This document shows, piece by piece, positions 27,081-34,603 of a DNA stretch of 64,000 nt (the stretch's first letter is position 1; each line of letters begins with the position of its first letter). Both the position numbers and the translations under genes were made by a program. Below the pieces are notes generated by a model. That model was not told the origin of the DNA. It made no database searches and was given only the letters and a program-made list of their open reading frames with translations. Source of the stretch: Planctomycetota bacterium (lineage in GTDB: Bacteria; Planctomycetota; Brocadiia; SM23-32; JAKLEA01); assembly GCA_022711755.1 (NCBI GenBank), contig JAKLEA010000022.1, positions 1 through 64,000 of the forward strand. The letters are read 5' to 3'.

Positions 27081-28886
27081 TTGAATCGTGCCCAGGCATG
27101 GTTGGGGAGCGGGAAGCCCGGATCATTCGTAAGCGTGCTCGGTCTGGTCGTCCTTACCGTCTTCTGGCTTGAGCATTTAAGGGGCGTCGGGGGCGAAGTC
27201 GAGTTGCCGTTCTGGCAGTTGTCTGTCTCACTTCTCTGGGTGGTTGGCGTTTTATGCGCGCCGAGGATCAAACGGGCGCATCGCTACCTGACCGGGCAGA
27301 TATTGCGGGCGTTCATTCCCAGCCTGTTGAGCCTTACGCTGCTGACGCTGCTAGGTCTGTCCATTCAGGCGGTCATGGAAGGCTTCGACATAGTGCGCCT
27401 CCGTTCGATGCTTCCGTATTTCACGCTGTTCGCGCTTCCCATCATCATACCGGCAACGCTGCTTGCCTCAATGGTGATGGTGTATGGAAGGCTTGAGGGT
27501 GACAACGAGTTGCTTGCGCTCAAGAGCGCGGGAGTTCATCTCTACGCAGTCACAACGCCTGGGGTCACAATCGGTCTGGCTGCAATGGCTCTCTGTACGC
27601 TGCTTACGAACGAGGTAATCCCCTGGGCGAGGCTTCAGGAACAGTTAGCCCGAAACAAGGCAATCAAGGAGCTTCTGGGCGACGAGGTGCTTCTCAACAG
27701 TAAGCGATCCGTCCAGATACACCCGTTCAGAATCCGTTACGACCGTTACTCGAAGGGGGTATTTCAGGGGGTCAATGTCTGGCGGAGCGGGCCGACGGGG
27801 ATCAACACGGACGTCCGGGCGGATGAGGGGCGCATCGAATTTAATCCAGCCACAAACGATCTGAAAATCGTTCTGAAAGGTTGCCAGATAACTTCCTACG
27901 CTCCGGAAGATGAGAAGAAAATGCCCAAGGAAATCAAGGCGGATTCGCTTTCGCTGAGCACCGTTCTGGGGCTGGACAAGGCCTATTACCGCGGCAAACC
28001 TAAATATATGAGCATCTCAGAGCTTGTTGACGAGTTCCGCAGGAACGAAAGACCGGTCCCGCCTGAGGGGTTGAAGGTTGATTTTAATGAAGTCATAAAG
28101 GAACCGAGGAAATACCAGAAGGCGGCGTTGAAAAAGCTGCTGGACGCCGAAATGGAGCTTTTGAAGACCAAGGGCCTGGCCCAACCCCGAAGATCAGGCT
28201 TGGACGGCATAATCGAGCAACTGGAGCGCTTGAAGAAAGAGGATACCGAGCTTGACTCCCAGATCGCGCACCTTGAGGACGTCGTGAAAGCCCGAAAGGA
28301 CGATCTTGACGAAACGAGCAAGTCTCTGAAGAAGGCGCAGGCGGAGGGGGACAAGGACAAGATTGCCAACCTGGAGGACCAGGTAAAAATAGAAACGGGA
28401 TTGCACAATGTCGTCAAGGAAGACCTGCAGAAACTGCAGGTCCAGAAAAATGAGATTGCCGCGTCCGTTAAGGACATGCAGAGGCAGGCGGATCGGGAGA
28501 CTGTGGCGGTGGCGGCGGCTGAAAAGAATCTTGCCGATGCCGTGGCGCTCAGGCAACAGCTGGCGCAAGAGCATGATTACTTCGAGGCGGTGGTTCAGCG
28601 ATTCAACATACATAAGGCGATACACGACAGACTTGCGGCGGGGATGACGTGCCTTGCGTTCGCACTTGTGGGTATTGCGGCGGGGATGCTGACGAAACGG
28701 GGTAATATCATCGCCGCATTTGCCGTGACGTTCGGCGTGGCGCTCTTCATCTATTATCCCCTGCAACTCATAGGCGATTTCCTTTCGGACCGGGGGCAGG
28801 TTCCGGTCGCGATCGGCATGTGGGCGCCCAGCATTTTGATCTCCATGCTTGGGTTGGGCCTGCTCTGGAAGGTGTACAACAAGTGA
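27081..28886 (+). CDS. LptF/LptG-family LPS permease with extra N-terminal helices and a long coiled-coil insertion
   Basis: About 601 residues from the TTG at 27081, preferred because GGGAGGG lies just upstream; an ATG at 27024 inside the previous gene is possible. YLTGQILRAFIPSLLSLTLLTLL begins the canonical LptF/G core, with three helices, the periplasmic jellyroll (about 200-300) and a final helix block after HKAIHDRLAAGMTCLAFALVG. Two features are unusual: about 70 residues with two extra predicted helices before the core, and about 160 residues of heptad-rich coiled coil (roughly 345-505) inserted before the last helices. Typical members have 350-400 residues. It would move LPS from the inner membrane towards LptD. 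Only one LptF/G copy is in the window. Confidence 0.9.
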   Translation: MNRAQAWLGSGKPGSFVSVLGLVVLTVFWLEHLRGVGGEVELPFWQLSVSLLWVVGVLCAPRIKRAHRYLTGQILRAFIPSLLSLTLLTLLGLSIQAVMEGFDIVRLRSMLPYFTLFALPIIIPATLLASMVMVYGRLEGDNELLALKSAGVHLYAVTTPGVTIGLAAMALCTLLTNEVIPWARLQEQLARNKAIKELLGDEVLLNSKRSVQIHPFRIRYDRYSKGVFQGVNVWRSGPTGINTDVRADEGRIEFNPATNDLKIVLKGCQITSYAPEDEKKMPKEIKADSLSLSTVLGLDKAYYRGKPKYMSISELVDEFRRNERPVPPEGLKVDFNEVIKEPRKYQKAALKKLLDAEMELLKTKGLAQPRRSGLDGIIEQLERLKKEDTELDSQIAHLEDVVKARKDDLDETSKSLKKAQAEGDKDKIANLEDQVKIETGLHNVVKEDLQKLQVQKNEIAASVKDMQRQADRETVAVAAAEKNLADAVALRQQLAQEHDYFEAVVQRFNIHKAIHDRLAAGMTCLAFALVGIAAGMLTKRGNIIAAFAVTFGVALFIYYPLQLIGDFLSDRGQVPVAIGMWAPSILISMLGLGLLWKVYNK

Positions 28887-29545
28887 GTCCCGACGGGAAA
28901 GACAGGCAGGGAACTGAGGGCTTCTCCGCAAGCTGGAGCGCGCAGGACGTTTTCCGGAAGGGGATCACCGAGCGCTTCCCCAGCAACTGGCGTCTACCTG
29001 TGCGCAGACGCCACTCGGACGTTGTCCTGGATTATGCAAAGCCGGGACAGAACGTTCTTGAAATTGGGGCTTCAAACCGGTCTTTGCGTGATTTTCTTGC
29101 CGGGCAGGTTTCAGGTTTGACGTATCGCACGATGGATGTTGACAGGAACACGAAGCAGGACTTCTATTCGCTTGAAGAAATAATCGGAGCATATGACCTT
29201 GCGCTCATGTTCGAGGTCATCGAGCATCCGCCCGCGCCCGAAGGCGCTCGAATTCTTCAGAAGGTTTTTGAAATATTGAAACCCGGCGGGGTATGCGTTC
29301 TGACGACGCCGAACCTGTTCCACCCCAACAGGTTCTGGGACACGGAGCATCTGACTCCCTGGCGTTACGACAGGTTGGGGGGTATCATGCTTGCCGTCGG
29401 GTTCGAAGTGGAATACATTTGCCGCCTTCACAACGCGCCGGGCGTCAGGCGATGGATCAGGGCGCATGTGGCCGGGCCGCTGCATGAGTTCCTGGACGTT
29501 GATTTCGCGAAGTCCATATGCGTCGCAGCAAGGCGTCCGGCCTGA
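28883..29545 (+). CDS. Class I SAM-dependent methyltransferase
   Basis: About 220 residues from the GTG at 28883, which overlaps the previous stop (GTGA) and has GGAAGG upstream. VLEIGASN is SAM motif I, MDVD is the acidic motif, DLALMFEVIEH motif II/post I, and LKPGGVCVLTTPN motif III. The family is type 11/12 methyltransferase; small molecule, lipid or sugar acceptors are all possible. Coupling to the LPS permease suggests an envelope glycan or lipid substrate, which is inference. Confidence 0.85.
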   Translation: MSPDGKDRQGTEGFSASWSAQDVFRKGITERFPSNWRLPVRRRHSDVVLDYAKPGQNVLEIGASNRSLRDFLAGQVSGLTYRTMDVDRNTKQDFYSLEEIIGAYDLALMFEVIEHPPAPEGARILQKVFEILKPGGVCVLTTPNLFHPNRFWDTEHLTPWRYDRLGGIMLAVGFEVEYICRLHNAPGVRRWIRAHVAGPLHEFLDVDFAKSICVAARRPA

Positions 29546-29578
29546 CGGCGCGCTGATTGTAAATGGAACGGATGGGAA

Positions 29579-30571
29579 ATGGCTGAATCAGGCAGACTTC
29601 AGGTCGGGCAGGTGCTGGCCAAAGAGCGTTTCCTTGTGGCGCAGGCTGATCTGCGCAAGGACCGCTACGGCAGCAGTTACTACAATCTTATCCTGAACGG
29701 CAAGGGCGGCGAGCCGATATCGGGAAAGATATGGAGCCAGAACCTGACCAAGAATCTTTCCCCCGGCGACTTCGTTGAAGTCTACGCCGAGGTCGAGAGT
29801 TTCATGGACAACCTGCAGCTCAGCATCCGGCGTTACCAGGTGCTTGAGCCTGGCTCGGTTGACATATCCCAGTATGTCCGCAGCGCCGAAATTGATACGC
29901 AGACCGCCTTCGACGAGCTTTTCAACCCATCCGAAGACGATTGCCGGAACCCGTATCTGCGCGAGCTTCTGAAGGCTTTTCACGCGAACCCGACTTTCTC
30001 CAAGCTCTTTCGCGAGGTTCCGGCGGCAACCTACCATCATCACAACTACCTGGGCGGTCTTGTAGAACACACGTATGAATTGCGGGAACTGGCCGAGCAA
30101 TTGCTGGTAATCTACGGCGATTATGTTGACAGGGACCTGTTGCTGACTGCTATTGCGCTTCACGACGCAGGCAAGGTTCACTCGTACGCGGTGAATGCCG
30201 GTGTTCCTGGGATGAGCGACACGGGGAGACTGCTGGATCACCTGTTCATCGGCGCGAGCATGATAAGCAACCAGTGGGACGCGCTGGCGAAGGAGAAGGA
30301 ATGGCCGGCGTCGGCGACGGTTCTCAAGCACAAGCTGCTCCATATTGTCCTCAGCCATCACGGACGGCATGACTGGGGTTCGCCGGTCCTGCCGCAGACG
30401 CTGGAGGCCGTGCTTGTGCATCTGTGCGACCACATGAACGCGAATATGAAGGCCGCGCTGGATTGCGTCGGCAAAATGCAGCCGGGGGACGCGTGGTCGG
30501 AGAAGGTTGATATCCTTGAGGCCAAGAGATCGTTCTTCAGGCCGACAGAGCAGCCGGACAAGGAAACGTAA
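29579..30571 (+). CDS. YhaM-like 3'-5' exoribonuclease (OB plus HD domain)
   Basis: 330 residues. An N-terminal OB fold (about 5-95, GQVLAKERFLVAQADLRKDRYGS) binds nucleic acid. The HD domain follows: His pair in YHHHNYLGGLVEHT, the HD dyad in ALHDAGKVHSY, then SHHGRHDWG and LCDHMNANMKAA. This order matches YhaM/CBF1 exonucleases, which degrade RNA or DNA from the 3' end with Mn or Co. Cytoplasmic. It is the last gene of the plus-strand lptF-containing unit. Confidence 0.9.
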   Translation: MAESGRLQVGQVLAKERFLVAQADLRKDRYGSSYYNLILNGKGGEPISGKIWSQNLTKNLSPGDFVEVYAEVESFMDNLQLSIRRYQVLEPGSVDISQYVRSAEIDTQTAFDELFNPSEDDCRNPYLRELLKAFHANPTFSKLFREVPAATYHHHNYLGGLVEHTYELRELAEQLLVIYGDYVDRDLLLTAIALHDAGKVHSYAVNAGVPGMSDTGRLLDHLFIGASMISNQWDALAKEKEWPASATVLKHKLLHIVLSHHGRHDWGSPVLPQTLEAVLVHLCDHMNANMKAALDCVGKMQPGDAWSEKVDILEAKRSFFRPTEQPDKET

Positions 30572-30616
30572 TCACGGATTGAGAATTGTGAATTGAGAAT
30601 GGGGGGGGCAGAGAGA

Positions 30617-31414
30617 TTATTTTATGGCCTCCGTCAGTCTCAGGTTGACGGGTAAGGCGGAGATTATAAGGCTTGTTCCGTATTTCGTGAATCCACAACT
30701 TCGCGCCGTGGCAATGGAGGCGGCGTTCTGAGGGTCGGCGCAGTATCTCGCTTCGCCGCCCTTTGACACTATCTCGTAGACTACTTCGGATACGACAGTT
30801 TGAGCATATCCTTTTCTCCTGTATTCCTCTGCTGTCACAACGCCGATATTCGCGACAAGGTCTTCCATGATGCCGGTGTGATGGGCGTATGCGACGGAGA
30901 CAACCTTGCCGTCTTCGATCAGGCCGTAGACTATGCCTTCCGGGAAAAGGGCTTCGGGAAGTTCAATGCCGTCGGTTGGCGGGATATCGGAGTCTTTCAG
31001 CCTGCGGCAATCTCCATGGCGGTGGCATCTCAGCAGGGATGCGTTGCAGACGAAAAAAATATCGTGGTATATGCTGTCAGTCTCGCCTCGTCCTGCTGAG
31101 AGCATAACCGGGTCGAGAACGCCCCTGATATCGTTGATTGAGCGCGGATTGGGGAAATCCCGCCGGCGGGCGCGGGTCTCCAATATCCTCCGGATTTCCG
31201 ACGCTGTGCCGGGCGGGATGCTGAGGACGCTCCGCCCGTCATTCAGACGTACCCACCACAGGGCGTGGACGAAACGGTAACCGCCAATTCTCTCAAGTCG
31301 GAGTTCCGATTCGACGATGGCGAGGGAATCCTGCGGCAATCGGGCAAAGTCGTAGCCGAGCGCCTTGCTCAGGAACATGTCCACAAGCGGGAATCGAATG
31401 GGACCATCAGCCAT
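30617..31414 (-). CDS. GNAT-family N-acetyltransferase
   Basis: 265 residues. The C-terminal half holds the acetyl-CoA site, IGVVTAEEYRRKGYAQTVVSEVV (R/Q-x-x-G-x-A), then NAASIATARSCGFTKYGTSL, the usual end of the fold. The N-terminal half (about 1-120) is a separate domain not recognised. The acceptor is unknown. It converges on the YhaM-like gene, with a G8 tract at 30601-30608 between them. Confidence 0.82.
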   Translation of the reverse strand: MADGPIRFPLVDMFLSKALGYDFARLPQDSLAIVESELRLERIGGYRFVHALWWVRLNDGRSVLSIPPGTASEIRRILETRARRRDFPNPRSINDIRGVLDPVMLSAGRGETDSIYHDIFFVCNASLLRCHRHGDCRRLKDSDIPPTDGIELPEALFPEGIVYGLIEDGKVVSVAYAHHTGIMEDLVANIGVVTAEEYRRKGYAQTVVSEVVYEIVSKGGEARYCADPQNAASIATARSCGFTKYGTSLIISALPVNLRLTEAIK

Positions 31415-31742
31415 CCGTTATTCCTCAACAATCGCGCCGCGGAAAGGCGGATTGACGAGTGAAGGATACCACTTTTCAATGGGAGGCGATACAGTAGAGC
31501 AAAGGCGGGAATGCAGACATTCTGTCATCAAGCTGGTACGGCGTCAGTCACGGGCGCGTGGCAGCGTAGGGGCGGGTTTCAAACCCGCCCCTACAAGTGG
31601 CTGGCATATAAACGCTCCCTTCACTGACCGGATACTCAAGCTGGAAGAATGTCCTTGCAGGTCAACCCGCCAGTCTGCGATTGGACGACATTGCCCTTTC
31701 TTATAAGGCATCGGTCATGCCTGCGGAATGAAGGAGGTTGAT
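31415..31742. other. Intergenic region carrying a palindromic repeat
   Basis: 328 bp between the divergent acetyltransferase and glycoside hydrolase genes. No gene is supported. Its main structure is the 29-nt palindrome listed separately; the hydrolase ribosome site AAGGAGG is at its right end. Confidence 0.6.
31566..31594. repeat. 29-nt palindromic repeat element, intergenic copy
   Basis: Perfect inverted repeat with 14-bp arms around one central C: GTAGGGGCGGGTTT-C-AAACCCGCCCCTAC. The same element recurs at 37739-37767 inside a gene. Such palindromes are typical of mobile REP/RPE-like sequences; no T-run follows, so a terminator is unlikely. Confidence 0.9.
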
Positions 31743-33116
31743 GTGTCATTAAGACTGCTCGTTGCATCGGCGATTATCATTTGTCTCATGGTTTCCTGCG
31801 CCGCGACTGAAAAGGCAGCAATGACGCAGCCGCCCGAACGACAGTTCGCTTCCGTTATTCGTATAAAGCCGGAAGTCCATCCTGCTCTGGCGTCAGGTCC
31901 GATCCCGCGCGGGTTTGGCGTGAACATCCATTTTACGCATGGGAGCGCGCGCGATCTGGAGTTGATGAAAGCCTCCGGCATCGAGATGATCCGCATGGAT
32001 TTCACGTGGACCGCCATAGAACGGGAGAAGGGGAAGTATGATTTCGCGGCCTGCGATCAACTGCTCAACGACATGGACGCCATGGGCATCCGTTGCCTGA
32101 TGGTCATTGATTACGGCAATTCGTTGTATGAGGAGGCGTCGCCGTCAAGGGAGGAAACCCGCGCGGCATATGCCCGTATGGTGGAGGATGCTGCGCGGCG
32201 ATATCGCGGAAGGAACGTCATCTGGGAAGTCTGGAACGAGCCGAACCTTCCTCGGTTCTGGCAGCCGATACAGAATGTTGACGATTACATGGCGCTTGTG
32301 AAGGCGCTGGTCCCGGCTATTCGGCGGGGCGATCCTGATTCGTGCGTGGTCGCCCCGGCATGCAGCGGCATCGCGCTGGGCTGGCTTGAGGAGTGTTTCA
32401 AGCGCGGGATGCTCGAACTGGTTGACGGCGTCTCCGTGCATCCCTATCGAGGGATTTTCTATACTCCCGCCAGAAACTTCTTCCCGAAGGGAGGCGAGTC
32501 GCGGCGCAAACTCAACGAGGAACGCCTCGCCCCGGAATCCACAATCTCCGAATACCGCGCATTGAATGAACTCATGGCGAAGTATAAGCCTGACGGCAGG
32601 AAGGTCGCTCTGCTTTGCGGTGAATGGGGGTATTCTACTGCCTGGATGAGTTGGGAAATGCAGGGGGCATACATGGCGCGAAGCTGGCTGGTCAACCAGT
32701 ATTGCGGCGCAACGGTTTCGATCTGGTATGACTGGGTGGATGACGGGCCTGACCCAAAGGCCACCGAGGACAATTTCGGGACAATCAACAAGGGCAATCC
32801 CAAGCCGGCATACAGGGCAATGCATAATCTGATCGCGCAGTTGAAGGGATACCGGTTTGTCGGAAGGATCCCGGTTGGCGCGTCGCGGGATTACGCTATG
32901 CTGTATTCCGACGGGGCAAAGGCGAAACTTGTTGTCTGGACGCTTGATGTGCCGCACAGGATCAAGCTGGATATCGGAGCGAACGTTACAGGCGCGATTG
33001 ATTACATCGGGCGGCGCATTGCCATCAAGGACGCGACGAACCCGCTCCTGTCGGAGGAGCCGCGGTATCTGGAGTTGGATGCGATTCCGTCCGTTCAGGG
33101 GGAGAGATTGTTGTAG
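31743..33116 (+). CDS. Glycoside hydrolase of clan GH-A (GH5/GH39-like), lipoprotein
   Basis: About 457 residues. The GTG at 31743 is chosen because AAGGAGG lies 5 bases upstream; the ATG at 31728 would overlap that site. The GTG opens a lipoprotein signal, SLRLLVASAIIICLMVSC. The TIM barrel shows MIRMDFTWTAIE early, the acid/base in EVWNEPN and the likely nucleophile in LLCGEWGYS. WNEPN is typical of clan GH-A families such as GH5 and GH39. Exported beta-glycosidase; substrate unknown. It converges on the retron reverse transcriptase. Confidence 0.85.
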   Translation: MSLRLLVASAIIICLMVSCAATEKAAMTQPPERQFASVIRIKPEVHPALASGPIPRGFGVNIHFTHGSARDLELMKASGIEMIRMDFTWTAIEREKGKYDFAACDQLLNDMDAMGIRCLMVIDYGNSLYEEASPSREETRAAYARMVEDAARRYRGRNVIWEVWNEPNLPRFWQPIQNVDDYMALVKALVPAIRRGDPDSCVVAPACSGIALGWLEECFKRGMLELVDGVSVHPYRGIFYTPARNFFPKGGESRRKLNEERLAPESTISEYRALNELMAKYKPDGRKVALLCGEWGYSTAWMSWEMQGAYMARSWLVNQYCGATVSIWYDWVDDGPDPKATEDNFGTINKGNPKPAYRAMHNLIAQLKGYRFVGRIPVGASRDYAMLYSDGAKAKLVVWTLDVPHRIKLDIGANVTGAIDYIGRRIAIKDATNPLLSEEPRYLELDAIPSVQGERLL

Positions 33117-33235
33117 GCGAGAGATGATGTGAGAAGTGTATCCGAGCATGCGACACAATGTGGCAGAGCGAGAACGCGACATAACCCGCTGGAGGCGCGT
33201 TCTCATGTCGGCCTTCAGCCGTCTTTCGGACGCCC

Positions 33236-34234
33236 CTACATTGATGGCAACTTCGCCTTCAGCCGTTTCGCCTCATCGGGATGGAATGACGCCAGATAGC
33301 TCAGGTGTCCCATGACGGATGCCTTGAAGCCGGCCAGACCGCGCGATCCGGCGTCCCACCCGCGCAGGCCGACGTTGTGAACGACGGCCCGGAGCCAGCG
33401 TCTTCGCGCGCGCGGAAGGCTCGCGCCGTCGTTGACGACCACGCCCGTCACGATCTGGCGGCGTCCGTCGCGCATGATGCGCGTCTTTTTCTCCCGGAGA
33501 CGGAATCCCTCAGCCAGCGCGATTTTGCGCACGAAGGGGATGAGGCGGCGGATTTCCATATCGCCGCTGAGCGTGATGTCGTCTGCGTAGCGCGTATAAG
33601 TCGCGCCGAACTTTCGCGCCAGCCCCGCCAGCCGAGAGTCCATCCGGCGGGATATGAGATTGGCGATGGCCGGGCTGGTCGGCGCGCCCTGCGGCAGTCG
33701 TTCGTCCGCCGTCGTGAGCGACGCGAGCGCCACTGCCTGCTTGTATGAGAAGCCCAGCTTCTGGAACATGCCTCTTACGCGCTTGAAGGTGATCGTCGGG
33801 AAGAAGTCCTCGATGTCCATGTGAATGACCATCGGCATCCCGGCGTGCGGTAGGGCGTTGGTGCGCGGGGAGCGCCCCTTGCGGAAACCGTGGGCGCAAT
33901 CAGGCAGCGCGACGCGGTCGAGGATATTTTTCAATATGCGCCGCTGCGCGTGCTTCAGGAGCGGCATTGGGGCGTGAATGACTCTCTCCCCGCCGTTGGG
34001 TTTGGGGATTCTGAAGACGCGATATTGCGGCTTGCCGGAATAGAGCAGGAAGGCGATTCTGCGGCGTTTGACGCGCAGAAGGCCGGGGAGCGTTCGCCAT
34101 GAGGCGTCAGGGGGGAACTTGAAGCCGCCGGGGCCGATGGGGACTGGCGCGGAACCACCGCCGGACGGGCGTTTTACCACCGGACGGTTTTCGGATTCCT
34201 TCTTTCGCCCGAAGAGTTTATCGAAGATGCCCAT
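33236..34234 (-). CDS. Retron-type reverse transcriptase
   Basis: 332 residues. The palm motifs are complete: MDIEDFFPTITF (Asp140, block A), LPQGAPTSPAIANLI (block B', 180-194), YTRYADDITLSG with the catalytic YADD at 216-219. Both retron-specific signatures are present: N126-A-L-P-H130 (NAxxH, region X) and V262-T-G (VTG, region Y). The first 45 residues are low-complexity and probably disordered. The sequence style (HGFRKGRS, FFPTITFKRVRG) recalls the myxobacterial stand-alone retron RTs. It should copy the msd part of the RNA encoded just upstream into branched msDNA. No ribosome site is obvious before the ATG. No second domain or effector gene is attached. Confidence 0.93.
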   Translation of the reverse strand: MGIFDKLFGRKKESENRPVVKRPSGGGSAPVPIGPGGFKFPPDASWRTLPGLLRVKRRRIAFLLYSGKPQYRVFRIPKPNGGERVIHAPMPLLKHAQRRILKNILDRVALPDCAHGFRKGRSPRTNALPHAGMPMVIHMDIEDFFPTITFKRVRGMFQKLGFSYKQAVALASLTTADERLPQGAPTSPAIANLISRRMDSRLAGLARKFGATYTRYADDITLSGDMEIRRLIPFVRKIALAEGFRLREKKTRIMRDGRRQIVTGVVVNDGASLPRARRRWLRAVVHNVGLRGWDAGSRGLAGFKASVMGHLSYLASFHPDEAKRLKAKLPSM

Positions 34235-34257
34235 GCGACACCCGGTGAGGAGTTGAA

Positions 34258-34387
34258 GGGCGGCGGGCGGTCTTACTAAACAATCCTGATGCGTCCAAAC
34301 AGCGTTTGGACATAAGCTTTGGGTAGTGGTGATCGCTTGCGCGGCGTAGCGCCGCGCCAGGGGCTAAGACTCGACTGCCCGCCGCCC
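34258..34387 (-). ncRNA. Candidate retron msr-msd RNA
   Basis: Read on the minus strand. The a1 arm GGGCGGCGGGC (34387-34377) is exactly complementary to the a2 arm GCCCGCCGCCC (34268-34258). A second pairing, GTCTTA (34370-34365) with TAAGAC (34275-34270), continues the duplex. GTCTTA runs into GC, giving the TTAGC context that holds the branching G in E. coli retron Ec86; the candidate G is at 34364. Inside are two perfect hairpins: GCGCGGCG-CTA-CGCCGCGC (34357-34339, msr) and GTCCAAAC-GCT-GTTTGGAC (34311-34293, probably msd). The msd would be only about 45-50 nt. It ends 23 bp before the RT start codon. Confidence 0.75.
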
Positions 34388-34394
34388 GAGTGGG

Positions 34395-34424
34395 ATTATC
34401 GAAATCAGGACCGGGATGTGTCAA
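34395..34424 (-). promoter_or_regulatory. Sigma70-type promoter of the retron
   Basis: On the minus strand TTGACA (34424-34419) and GATAAT (34400-34395) are separated by 18 bp. The predicted start, 7 or so bases on, is about 34388, exactly where the a1 arm begins. Confidence 0.75.
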
Positions 34425-34603
34425 GAGAATCTGTTAAGATCGGGCAGTTTTCGGATCGCGTTGCGCGGACGCTTGAAGGCGCCGGCTTGATTGCGCGGGG
34501 CGTTCAGCGGCGGTATCGTATCGGAGTCAGCAGACGCTGATGGATTGGGCTTGCGATCTCCGGCGCGCTACGCCGGGGACATGACGTAGCGGAGTGAAAA
34601 GAA

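Noticed and set aside
31365..31706. Plus-strand frame of 113 residues across the intergenic palindrome
   Set aside because: It is open largely because the palindrome lacks stops; no ribosome site and no coding character outside the VGAGFKPAP stretch.
33209..33240. Possible truncated copy of the 29-nt palindrome at the end of the RT gene
   Set aside because: Only about ten bases (CGCCCCTAC) match; without the GGGTTT-AAACCC core it is not distinguishable from chance.
34559..34577. Hairpin CCGGCG-CGCTA-CGCCGG upstream of the GH36 gene
   Set aside because: It resembles one retron hairpin but lies outside the retron transcript and upstream of its promoter; probably one of the many GC-rich hairpins in this genome.
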